Below the pieces are notes generated by a model. The model searched no databases. It was given only the letters and a program-made list of their open reading frames with translations, and was not told the DNA's origin. Below, piece after piece: positions 13,753-21,062 of a stretch of DNA of 21,062 nucleotides (position 1 is the first letter of the stretch; every line of letters begins with the position of its first letter). The DNA lies in assembly GCA_964568655.1 (NCBI GenBank), contig CAZMRG010000051.1, positions 1 through 21,062 on the forward strand, given 5' to 3'. Both the position numbers and the translations under genes were made by a program. The DNA comes from CAWFKW01 sp964568655 (lineage in GTDB: Bacteria; Bacteroidota; Ignavibacteria; Tepidaquicellales; OLB5).

Positions 13753-13772
13753 CCTACGCAGGAATAACTTCC

Positions 13773-14027
13773 TCATTTATATTTCAGCTTCATAAACAGA
13801 ATTATCGTCATCAGCAGGATTGACAAAGTATTTGCCGATATAACGGGGATGCTGTTAATTAATAATCCGTATATCAGCCATGTGATGAGCCCGATCTCGA
13901 GCATTATTATTGTCTGAAGTGAAAGGTCCTTTGTATGTTTGGTGCGTATTGTTTTTATCGACTGAGGCAAATACGCAAAGGTTGTGAAGAATGCGGCGAC
14001 TAAACCGATGACTGTATAAAGATCCAA
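13773..14027 (-). CDS. SemiSWEET-like PQ-loop membrane protein
   Basis: An 84-residue protein with three predicted membrane helices (about 4-22, 38-58, 62-79) and the PQ-loop signature YLPQSIKTIRTKHTKDLS at 19-36. This size and motif fit bacterial SemiSWEETs, which dimerise to move sugars, usually sucrose or glucose, across the inner membrane without energy input. The start is TTG at 14027-14025: the frame upstream is closed by a TAA within about eight codons and offers no ATG, and the next Met (residue 42) would cut away the PQ motif. It begins 1 base after the sprA stop, so translation is probably coupled to sprA. No metabolic neighbour shows the substrate. A PQ-loop protein with another role is the alternative. 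Confidence 0.85.
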   Translation of the reverse strand: MDLYTVIGLVAAFFTTFAYLPQSIKTIRTKHTKDLSLQTIIMLEIGLITWLIYGLLINSIPVISANTLSILLMTIILFMKLKYK

Positions 14028-14028
14028 A

Positions 14029-17000
14029 TTACTGGATCGTTAGCTTTACGTTCAGCCCTGCCTCGTTGCTTGATGAAGCTGTAGTTTGAATAGTGCCCGA
14101 AGTAGGTTCTAATTTTGTGAACTTATAAAATATAGACACCGAAACGCTTTTTGATAGCGCGTACTGAATCGAAGGATTAAGAGACGTATTAATAGAGCCG
14201 TTCAACGGACTGGAGTCCCATGCTCCGTCTGATGGATTATATGTATAAACTAAAGGATCGTTCTTTGTTCTGGTATATGAGAAAGAGATTGTCAGATCGT
14301 TCTTCAGCGCTAGTCCGAAGAAGGGAAGACTGAACCCTGATTTAGTATATGAAGCATTAATTGATAGATCGGTTGTAGCAGTCCATGTCAGGTTTGCGTT
14401 ATCTACGCTAAGCGCGTAGTTATCTGTCTTGCTCAGCTTAAACTGGGCTGTCAGATTCCCGCCGGATAAAGGCTTGAACGTAATGTTAACTCCGATAAGA
14501 GGGGAGAAGCCTGAATTTAAAGCCAGTCTTGTTACATATTCCGGCTTGAAACCGTCAAAAACGTATTGCTTGGTATATTCAGATGAATAACCGCTTTCAA
14601 GCGAAATAGTTTGAGCAAACCCGGAAAACATTTCGAATTTTTCTATACCCGTTAGGGTTAAATTCCAAGTCGGGAACGGGAACTTAATAAAATTACCGTC
14701 AAATGCATCAGCCATTCGTTTTCCCTGGGTTTCTACAGTATCATATGGAGCGCCTAACTGAGAGATAATATCAGAATTGACAAAGAACGATGGACGCGTT
14801 ATTGTTCTTGAATCGTTTATGCTGAGCTGTCCCAGGTTTCCAAATTGATCGGTAAGGTAACCGGAATTTTTGGATTTATCGGTAGTTACTTTATACTGAA
14901 AACTTATTTTTAGATTGTTTGGAAATATAGGCGTAATAAAAGTATTCAGCGTTATAGTGTTGTTCTGAGTCAGGTTGTCGTTGAATGTTGTCCCGGGAAT
15001 TCTTGGCCCCGGATTATCGATCCAGCCCATCTGGTATAATCTGGAAGGCCCGTTATCATTCTTTGAGTTAAAACCATCCATCCAGAAATTTGCAAAACCC
15101 GGTCTGCCTGCAACGCTCGGGTTAGTAACCTGTCTTGACTGCGATAATGATATAGTGATTTGGTCCGGTACAAATGTTCCCAGCATTTTTAAAATTTCTC
15201 CCATGCCGCGTTTATCATCCTGGTACCTCGATGAAAAAGCCCCACCTTTTTTATCGTCCTTTCCTGAACCTTTGAACAGGTTGAATATCTGGTTCAATTT
15301 CAGGAAAGCGCTCGTTTCCATATCAGAGTTAAATCCTACAGTGCTTCCGTATTGAGCGCCCAGGTCGTTGGGTCTCCATCCATAAGCGGACCTGTATGTA
15401 GTTGTAAGATCTACAAAGTTCCTGAACCCAGGGATATTTAATTTGGGATTAATGCTTATTGTCTGTGAATAGTTCTGGTCGTGTCCGAAATTTATCAAAT
15501 GCACGCCGAAGAAGATATCATTATATATCTGGCTGTTTGACCGCTGATTTCTGAGAGAATCATTTGTGGTTTCAAGATATGTTAGATCGCTTCCGGCGTT
15601 AAATGCATAGTTACCGGATACATCAACTAACCAGCCTTCAATAAATTTCCAATCGAGATTGAAATTTCTTGTTGCGGCAAAACTCCTTGTTGTCGGGTTC
15701 GCTGTCAGCTGTGCCCGCAATAGTTCATCGCCGTGACTTCGGGTAAATCCGGCGCCCAGGCTCAGGTTATTCGTGAATAAAGGAGCAAGCGGTATGTACG
15801 GGAAGAAGAAATATAATTTTGCTTCTTTAAATTCATCGCCCAGCGGCAGGAATTTACCGATATTAAGATGGTACATATCCATAAGCGGAATGGCTGAAGA
15901 CATACCTATAGTACCCGCCATATCCCATGCAGTTTTAGACTGGTCAGTGGGGGAGCGCTGCGTGCTGGAATTTCTTGAAAAACTCACTTCGATCTTGTTA
16001 ACCATTTGCTGTACCACGAATCCATCGCCCGGCAAGTTAACCTTAAAACCGTTTATTGAAAAACGGTTTGTAACAGTAAGAGTTTGGGTTGAAATTGCCA
16101 GCTGGTTCGCATAATAATCGCCCAGCGACGGATCCGCCGCGTATCTGGTTCTTATGCTCTGCATAGCCGTCTCAAGACTAACATCGGTGTTTGGCAGATA
16201 TAGCGGCCTGTCATAATCTTCCTGATGTGAGAATGTGATGGGCATATTTAAGAAATTCTTAAATTTCAGAGAAAGATATCGCGAGAGCAGGGCGTTTATC
16301 AGTTTATGGGCATTAAATGTCCCTGAAATCTGCCAGCTGTTCGTATTAGATAAACTGCCAAACCTGTCTTCCAAAGAATGGAAGTTCGGGTCGGTTTTTG
16401 AGTATGAAATGTCGATGGCCGCAAGATCGGCCACCTTAACCTTTGCTCCAATTGTATACGCGTAACCGGAATTGTCGTTGGTTTTAAGAACTCTCATTTC
16501 ATTGAACCAAACTGAACCGGTTAGCGGCGTTGTAACTACAGGGCCTGAATTGGAATTGGCCACGCCAAGATATATATTATTTACATTTCTAATTGAGGGG
16601 TTTCCCCGGATGCCGTATTTTGACCCGGGCGGACCGTTAGGCACATCTATGTACGTAATAAACTTTGTTGAATCTATCGACTGCTTTATCGCAGTCATAT
16701 CCGCCAAATTAATTGAAACTTCGTTCAATGTATTCCATGGAGATCCGGGCCTTGGGTCAGGATGTATTGGCGCCCTGTATTCGTAGAAGTTTGCCGTGTC
16801 ATATCCTATCCTGATAACCATGGAGGCGTCATATTTGCTGGTATTGAAATATTTGAAATCGGGGTCTCCGTCAATGAACATCTTAAGAATTTTATAATTT
16901 ATCAGGTCAAGGGGACGTGTAGCAAAGCTTTTTTGTACAAATTTTGTCTGGCCGGGGAGAAGCTTTCTTACTTCCACAGACATCGATTGTTCATTTGATA

Positions 17001-20000
17001 AAACGTTCTGGTCGGTTTGTGACTGGTCCCTTTGCCTTAACACGTTTCCGGGAACGGGGCTCTGGTAAATATTGGGGTTTTCTTCAATGCTTACAACGCC
17101 GACTGTATAAGTCGTATCTGTTTTATCCAGCTTCACCCACTGATTACCAACCAGGTTCATATCGGCAATTTTGATCACAGTTTCTCTCTGCATTCCTTTG
17201 AACCATATCCTTGCGTATTGGATATTTGTTAAAGATGGAAGCCCTTGTGCGCTTGTAAATTCTGAAAGCGGAATATTAAACTGGTACCATCCTTTATTGC
17301 CGCCGCCTGCGATATCTATCTGATGTCTGATTGAAGTTGGGTCGATCGGGATCACATATTCAAAATATGAATTTTGCAGATCAAGCGTTCCGCTGTTATT
17401 TACGTCCTCCTGGTCAATTTTTTTTGCTTCAGTCAGATAAGTAGCATTCAGCCATGTCCCGTTAAACCCGGTGAAATCCAGGCTTCCCTGCGTCCATGTA
17501 AATTTATCTCTGAACGGGTCATTAGGGTCGTCTCCGTTGTTCTGATTCACAAATCCATGGGTAGGATCATGCCCCCATGTACTTTTCATATCGGACGTCC
17601 AGCCTGTTATTCCGTTGTCCTCATCTATCGATAATTGTCCGTCGAGATTATAGTCTTCAGTATGATAATCAGTTTGCGGGTTGCTGGTTCTTGATGTAAT
17701 TTGCGGCCATCCAATTATTCGTTCCGAAATTGTGCCAAGGTCAAATATCATTTTTGCGGAATCGCCGGGATTGTAAGTTGAATCGCCCTCAAAATTCGCC
17801 GGGTCGCCGATCTTCATCCAGACTTCGATATAGTTTACGTTTTCATCTACAAGATTTGTCTGTGAAGTATTTAGAAATTTAAATACCCCTGACCAATTTT
17901 TGTTTGCTATATCTGTTTGTGACTGGTAAGCCGAAGTGCTCAGGAAATTATACATTCCCGGGAGACTTGGTTTAATATCAAAAACAAAAGGACTTAGGTT
18001 CTGGTTTTGATTTGTAGCAATTGTCCTTTGAGGATATACTTCTGTGATCGGCACATCATTAATAAGCGTGAACCAGTTTAAGCGTGAACGCCTGTTGCTC
18101 ATTAAGCTGTCATACTCAACTTGTGGTCTTATACCGTAACCATCGACTATACTATTATCAATAGGCATACTTGAGATTGCCCAAGATAGGGGATTAAGCC
18201 CGAGCGGGATAAGTTTTTTGGCTCCTTCAAAATCGTCTATGTAAGCTACAGATTCACCATTATCGCCGGGTATTAAGCTCTTCTTTGTGTTTGGGTCAGG
18301 CAGCATGAACGCAACTTCACCGTTTAAAGTAACTGAAGATTCTTCCTTTGTATTATAACCGGGGATCTTATTAACCAGTTTTGTCAGGAAGTTTAGCTTA
18401 AAATCGGTGGCGGCATCAAATCCAATTAATGTATTATTTGTAGGTTCTTCCCCAATCCTTACTTTATCGTTCAAAGTTTGCTGCTTCAGATTTATTAACG
18501 TAAACCCAAGATAACTTGTCTTGTTAATTTGAAATTCCGCCCTAGTTCCTAACAATGTTTTTGAAGCAAGCGTGAAAAGATCGTTCGATTCATAGGTAAT
18601 TTTTAACGCGGCCCCGGGAGCCAGGGCTGCATTGTTTCGAATGAGCAGTTCGCCTGTGCTGTAATCTATAGTGTAATCCGAGCCGCTGACAAGCTCAACC
18701 GAACCGTTAAACACTTTTACGCTCCCTTCCACAACGTTAAATCCAAGCGAGTATTTATTAGAAGCCTCGCCTTTTACGGTACCTGTAATATAAAATATTA
18801 TAGGATTTGGCAGCGACCCGACAGTAGACTTTGAACTGGTATATATTGAGTCATTTGAGCCAATTGTTGTATCTGGGACACCCTGATCGCGCAATGTTTT
18901 TGAAAATGGCTTCAGGTCAGGGAATATTATATTTCCGTTTACCAGGTCGATAGTCTGGTTAGGCAGAAAGTCAAAAGCGCCATCCGGTTGTGAGTTTGGT
19001 GTAATACCTGTCCTTAAGTCCAATTTTGTAAGCGTCAAATACGATTTTCCGTTTGCCGGTCCCGAACCCACATAACTTTCCTGCGGCACAACGCCTGAAG
19101 GTTTTTTAACAATCTTTACAGTGAGATTAGAGGCATCATTTTTGATATTCCTGACGCCTGTGCTGTAGATATTTTTCAACATTCTGCTCCACAACTTCCC
19201 GTGCGCCGGGTTTTGACTTGGCGATTGAAGATTACGGGTTCTCAGCATCTTAAGCACAAGTTTATTGTTCGGCGATTCATTTGCATAATCGCCATATTGG
19301 ACGGGCTGCCCATTGTTTTGTGAAACTGTATATGCAACCGCTATTGCATCTTTGTTCAGCGTTGAAGTAAAATTGGCCAGAGTTATATATCCCGCATATC
19401 TGTTAAGTGTGTATTCACTGGGGTCGAGTTTTATGAAATTGCCGCTCATAGTCACGCCATCAGAATCAGATTTATTCCTTAACGAATCGTAATAGTTCGG
19501 ACCAAGCTTCGGGTTCAGGTCAGTAAATGCAATATTCAAACGTCTTTGCGGATTGTTTGGTTCTGCATAAACCCATACTTCTACTTTCTGAATGTCGATA
19601 GAATAAGTTCCTGTTGAGTAGTATGTAGTGAAATTTGATGCATACGATGAATCGAGTAAATAATTATTCTCTGAATAATTAGCTGCATTTAATCCGTTCA
19701 CCGGGTCATTGTTAATCGCAGTTTCCTGGCTGCCGCCGGTTATATCTACCTCTTTCTGTTCGCTTTTCTTTTGCGATGCAATTGCCGTTAATGTTAACGG
19801 GCCAAGTTTAAATGCTGCTTTTACGCCAAACAAAGCCTGCGTGCTTCCTATTAAGTTAGATTTTGTTTCCAGAGAAACGTTACCTGCTTCAATGCTTTGA
19901 ACAACTTCGTCAGGGTATCCTTTATATTTCAATTTCAACTGGTTTTCAAAATCAAACGTACGCTGCGAGTTCCAGTCCGCATCGATCGTCAGTTTATCGC

Positions 20001-20700
20001 CCACAGAACCCTTAGTTGTTACCTGCACGTCCTGTTTAAAATTAATGTTATTCTGAGTCGGCGTCTGAGTAATTGTAAGTTCATCCGTAGTGCTTCTCTG
20101 GTAAGAAGCGGTAATATCTATTACTCCGTTAATTTTTAAATTAATAGTTGGCGGCCCGAATATGGTCTCGCTTGAAAACGGAAGAGGTATTGTAATTTCC
20201 GTAATGTTCTTGAACAGCTGTTCAAGCTCATCGGCGGTTTCAATTTTGTAGAAATCAGCTACTATCTTATAAAGCTGATTTTTTTCGGAGAGATCGCTTT
20301 CTATTGAAATATATTTATCAAACGGGATCTTAACGGGGTACCGTATATCTTCGTTCGATACTTTTTCGGTTATGACAACATTGTTCAAAGAGTCAAAAGT
20401 AACCTGTCTCTCAACCAAAGTAGAATTATACAGGAGAATAGGGGATTCGTATTCGCCGAATAGCGCATGCAAATGATCTTTTCTGTCGTACTTGAAATTT
20501 TTAATCCTGGCGGTTGAATCAACGGGGACTTTAACTATGTTGGTATCAATGTTCTTGGAAGTGTCGTTGCGGACTGTGGATGTGTCGATCCCGACAATGT
20601 ACTTACTGCGGTCTCTGCCCTGAGCAAAGACGTCATCATACGTTAGGGCAGAAAGTACTGCGAATACTGCCAAAGCGAATAGAAACGATTTAATCCACAT
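14029..20700 (-). CDS. sprA: SprA, type IX secretion system outer-membrane translocon
   Basis: SprA (Sov in Porphyromonas) is the giant outer-membrane barrel through which T9SS cargo leaves the cell. The 2223-residue protein has a signal peptide (1-26, ending VFAQ), and length near the 2,300-2,500 usual for the family. Family-type segments include NINFKQDVQVTTKGSVGDKL followed by DADWNSQRTFDFENQLKLKY (218-258), GTVKGEASNKYSLGFNVVEGS (640-660), PGDNGESVAYIDDFEGAKK (811-829), and a C-terminal half of alternating beta strands rich in Asn, Ser, Thr and aromatic residues that ends LNVKLTIQ. Two calcium-loop-like segments are present, DYNLDGQLSIDE (1016-1027) and DVNNSGTLD (1099-1107). No Shine-Dalgarno precedes the ATG. 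Other T9SS genes (sprE, sprT, gldK-N, porV) are not in the window. The metalloprotease at 5554 is a likely substrate. Confidence 0.94.
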   Translation of the reverse strand: MWIKSFLFALAVFAVLSALTYDDVFAQGRDRSKYIVGIDTSTVRNDTSKNIDTNIVKVPVDSTARIKNFKYDRKDHLHALFGEYESPILLYNSTLVERQVTFDSLNNVVITEKVSNEDIRYPVKIPFDKYISIESDLSEKNQLYKIVADFYKIETADELEQLFKNITEITIPLPFSSETIFGPPTINLKINGVIDITASYQRSTTDELTITQTPTQNNINFKQDVQVTTKGSVGDKLTIDADWNSQRTFDFENQLKLKYKGYPDEVVQSIEAGNVSLETKSNLIGSTQALFGVKAAFKLGPLTLTAIASQKKSEQKEVDITGGSQETAINNDPVNGLNAANYSENNYLLDSSYASNFTTYYSTGTYSIDIQKVEVWVYAEPNNPQRRLNIAFTDLNPKLGPNYYDSLRNKSDSDGVTMSGNFIKLDPSEYTLNRYAGYITLANFTSTLNKDAIAVAYTVSQNNGQPVQYGDYANESPNNKLVLKMLRTRNLQSPSQNPAHGKLWSRMLKNIYSTGVRNIKNDASNLTVKIVKKPSGVVPQESYVGSGPANGKSYLTLTKLDLRTGITPNSQPDGAFDFLPNQTIDLVNGNIIFPDLKPFSKTLRDQGVPDTTIGSNDSIYTSSKSTVGSLPNPIIFYITGTVKGEASNKYSLGFNVVEGSVKVFNGSVELVSGSDYTIDYSTGELLIRNNAALAPGAALKITYESNDLFTLASKTLLGTRAEFQINKTSYLGFTLINLKQQTLNDKVRIGEEPTNNTLIGFDAATDFKLNFLTKLVNKIPGYNTKEESSVTLNGEVAFMLPDPNTKKSLIPGDNGESVAYIDDFEGAKKLIPLGLNPLSWAISSMPIDNSIVDGYGIRPQVEYDSLMSNRRSRLNWFTLINDVPITEVYPQRTIATNQNQNLSPFVFDIKPSLPGMYNFLSTSAYQSQTDIANKNWSGVFKFLNTSQTNLVDENVNYIEVWMKIGDPANFEGDSTYNPGDSAKMIFDLGTISERIIGWPQITSRTSNPQTDYHTEDYNLDGQLSIDEDNGITGWTSDMKSTWGHDPTHGFVNQNNGDDPNDPFRDKFTWTQGSLDFTGFNGTWLNATYLTEAKKIDQEDVNNSGTLDLQNSYFEYVIPIDPTSIRHQIDIAGGGNKGWYQFNIPLSEFTSAQGLPSLTNIQYARIWFKGMQRETVIKIADMNLVGNQWVKLDKTDTTYTVGVVSIEENPNIYQSPVPGNVLRQRDQSQTDQNVLSNEQSMSVEVRKLLPGQTKFVQKSFATRPLDLINYKILKMFIDGDPDFKYFNTSKYDASMVIRIGYDTANFYEYRAPIHPDPRPGSPWNTLNEVSINLADMTAIKQSIDSTKFITYIDVPNGPPGSKYGIRGNPSIRNVNNIYLGVANSNSGPVVTTPLTGSVWFNEMRVLKTNDNSGYAYTIGAKVKVADLAAIDISYSKTDPNFHSLEDRFGSLSNTNSWQISGTFNAHKLINALLSRYLSLKFKNFLNMPITFSHQEDYDRPLYLPNTDVSLETAMQSIRTRYAADPSLGDYYANQLAISTQTLTVTNRFSINGFKVNLPGDGFVVQQMVNKIEVSFSRNSSTQRSPTDQSKTAWDMAGTIGMSSAIPLMDMYHLNIGKFLPLGDEFKEAKLYFFFPYIPLAPLFTNNLSLGAGFTRSHGDELLRAQLTANPTTRSFAATRNFNLDWKFIEGWLVDVSGNYAFNAGSDLTYLETTNDSLRNQRSNSQIYNDIFFGVHLINFGHDQNYSQTISINPKLNIPGFRNFVDLTTTYRSAYGWRPNDLGAQYGSTVGFNSDMETSAFLKLNQIFNLFKGSGKDDKKGGAFSSRYQDDKRGMGEILKMLGTFVPDQITISLSQSRQVTNPSVAGRPGFANFWMDGFNSKNDNGPSRLYQMGWIDNPGPRIPGTTFNDNLTQNNTITLNTFITPIFPNNLKISFQYKVTTDKSKNSGYLTDQFGNLGQLSINDSRTITRPSFFVNSDIISQLGAPYDTVETQGKRMADAFDGNFIKFPFPTWNLTLTGIEKFEMFSGFAQTISLESGYSSEYTKQYVFDGFKPEYVTRLALNSGFSPLIGVNITFKPLSGGNLTAQFKLSKTDNYALSVDNANLTWTATTDLSINASYTKSGFSLPFFGLALKNDLTISFSYTRTKNDPLVYTYNPSDGAWDSSPLNGSINTSLNPSIQYALSKSVSVSIFYKFTKLEPTSGTIQTTASSSNEAGLNVKLTIQ

Positions 20701-21062
20701 TAATTTTTTCTGAGCTTAAATAACAATAAAACAAAGACAAATCGTACTATTGCTTCATATACGGTATTCCTTTTTTTAATTATGTAATTTTAAAATTTGT
20801 CAATTATTAATGCAAGACTAAAAATATAGGTAAGACAAATTTTTGCATTACAATATTAAGTAAAAATATTGGCAAATTTTAGTCAAAAGACCATAAAACA
20901 TATATTTTTTTGGATGCCTTCACATCCGAAAAAGCCGAATAAGTTGAGTTATAGATGGCGCGTTTTTCTTAGCTGGCGCTGAATCTTCAGAACAGAGAGC
21001 AAAAATTCTTAATTCCGGAATCTCAAAACACATTTAACATTGTGGTTATTAAAATAGATTTA
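20701..21062. other. AT-rich upstream region of sprA with inverted repeats
   Basis: No coding frame is credible. Three interlocking inverted repeats are visible: TAATGCAA (20808-20815) with TTGCATTA (20843-20850); GACTAAAA (20816-20823) with TTTTAGTC (20877-20884); and CAATATT (20851-20857) with AATATTG (20865-20871). A weak minus-strand promoter, TTGTAA-N19-TATATT, lies at 20853-20823. Farther out, GGATG (20912-20916) pairs with CATCC (20923-20927), extended by a T-run/A-run, which is a hairpin but not a terminator in either direction. Beyond 20940 I see nothing recognisable. Confidence 0.4.

Noticed and set aside
14970..20139. Many short plus- and minus-strand frames within sprA
   Set aside because: All overlap the 2223-residue SprA frame, which has full family-type similarity along its length.
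20906..20933. Hairpin upstream of sprA as a terminator
   Set aside because: The T-run is on the 5' side of the stem on both strands, so neither direction has a stem followed by T.

Overview
The window reads as chromosomal DNA from a Bacteroidota/FCB-group bacterium, most likely of the Ignavibacteria/Chlorobi side. Three things point that way: a full-length SprA (type IX secretion translocon), a secreted metalloprotease ending in a T9SS/Por sorting domain of the 'NFPNPYNPST' type, and a menaquinone-type UbiE/MenG. SecD and SecF are separate genes, whereas most Bacteroidia carry a fused SecDF. Intergenic DNA is AT-rich, most starts lack a Shine-Dalgarno sequence, and the best promoter candidates end in TATATTTG/A. 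The taxonomic call is inference from gene content only.

Layout. Bases 1-7886 run on the plus strand: the C-terminal tail of an AtuA-like protein; an exported WG-repeat protein; prfB (release factor 2) with an intact programmed +1 frameshift; a LolC/LolE-type permease followed 2 bases later by menG/ubiE; a small exported protein; the T9SS-sorted zinc metalloprotease; and a small lipoprotein. A terminator at 7911-7941 separates these from a minus-strand cluster secD-secF-purA (12308 down to 7935).

Bases 12309-13772 form an intergenic island without convincing protein genes. It holds tRNA-Arg(TCT) and tRNA-His(GTG), a broken tandem copy of the tRNA-Arg gene, a strong orphan minus-strand terminator, and several GC-rich palindromic repeats sharing CCTGCCTG/CAGGCAGG arms. 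One of these repeats sits inside the broken tRNA. Bases 13773-20700 hold minus-strand sprA and a SemiSWEET-like gene that starts 1 base after the sprA stop. Bases 20701-21062 are AT-rich upstream DNA with several inverted repeats.

How the genes fit together. SecD/SecF drive Sec export into the periplasm. SprA then carries folded cargo across the outer membrane, and the 612-residue metalloprotease is a plausible cargo. The other exported proteins and the Lol-type permease also belong to envelope biogenesis; prfB, purA and menG are housekeeping genes. I found no defence system, CRISPR array, integrase or transposase. The most unusual feature is the tRNA-Arg pseudogene: a 39-base palindromic insertion interrupts its D arm, and its anticodon arm has been exchanged, with exact preservation of length, for another palindrome.
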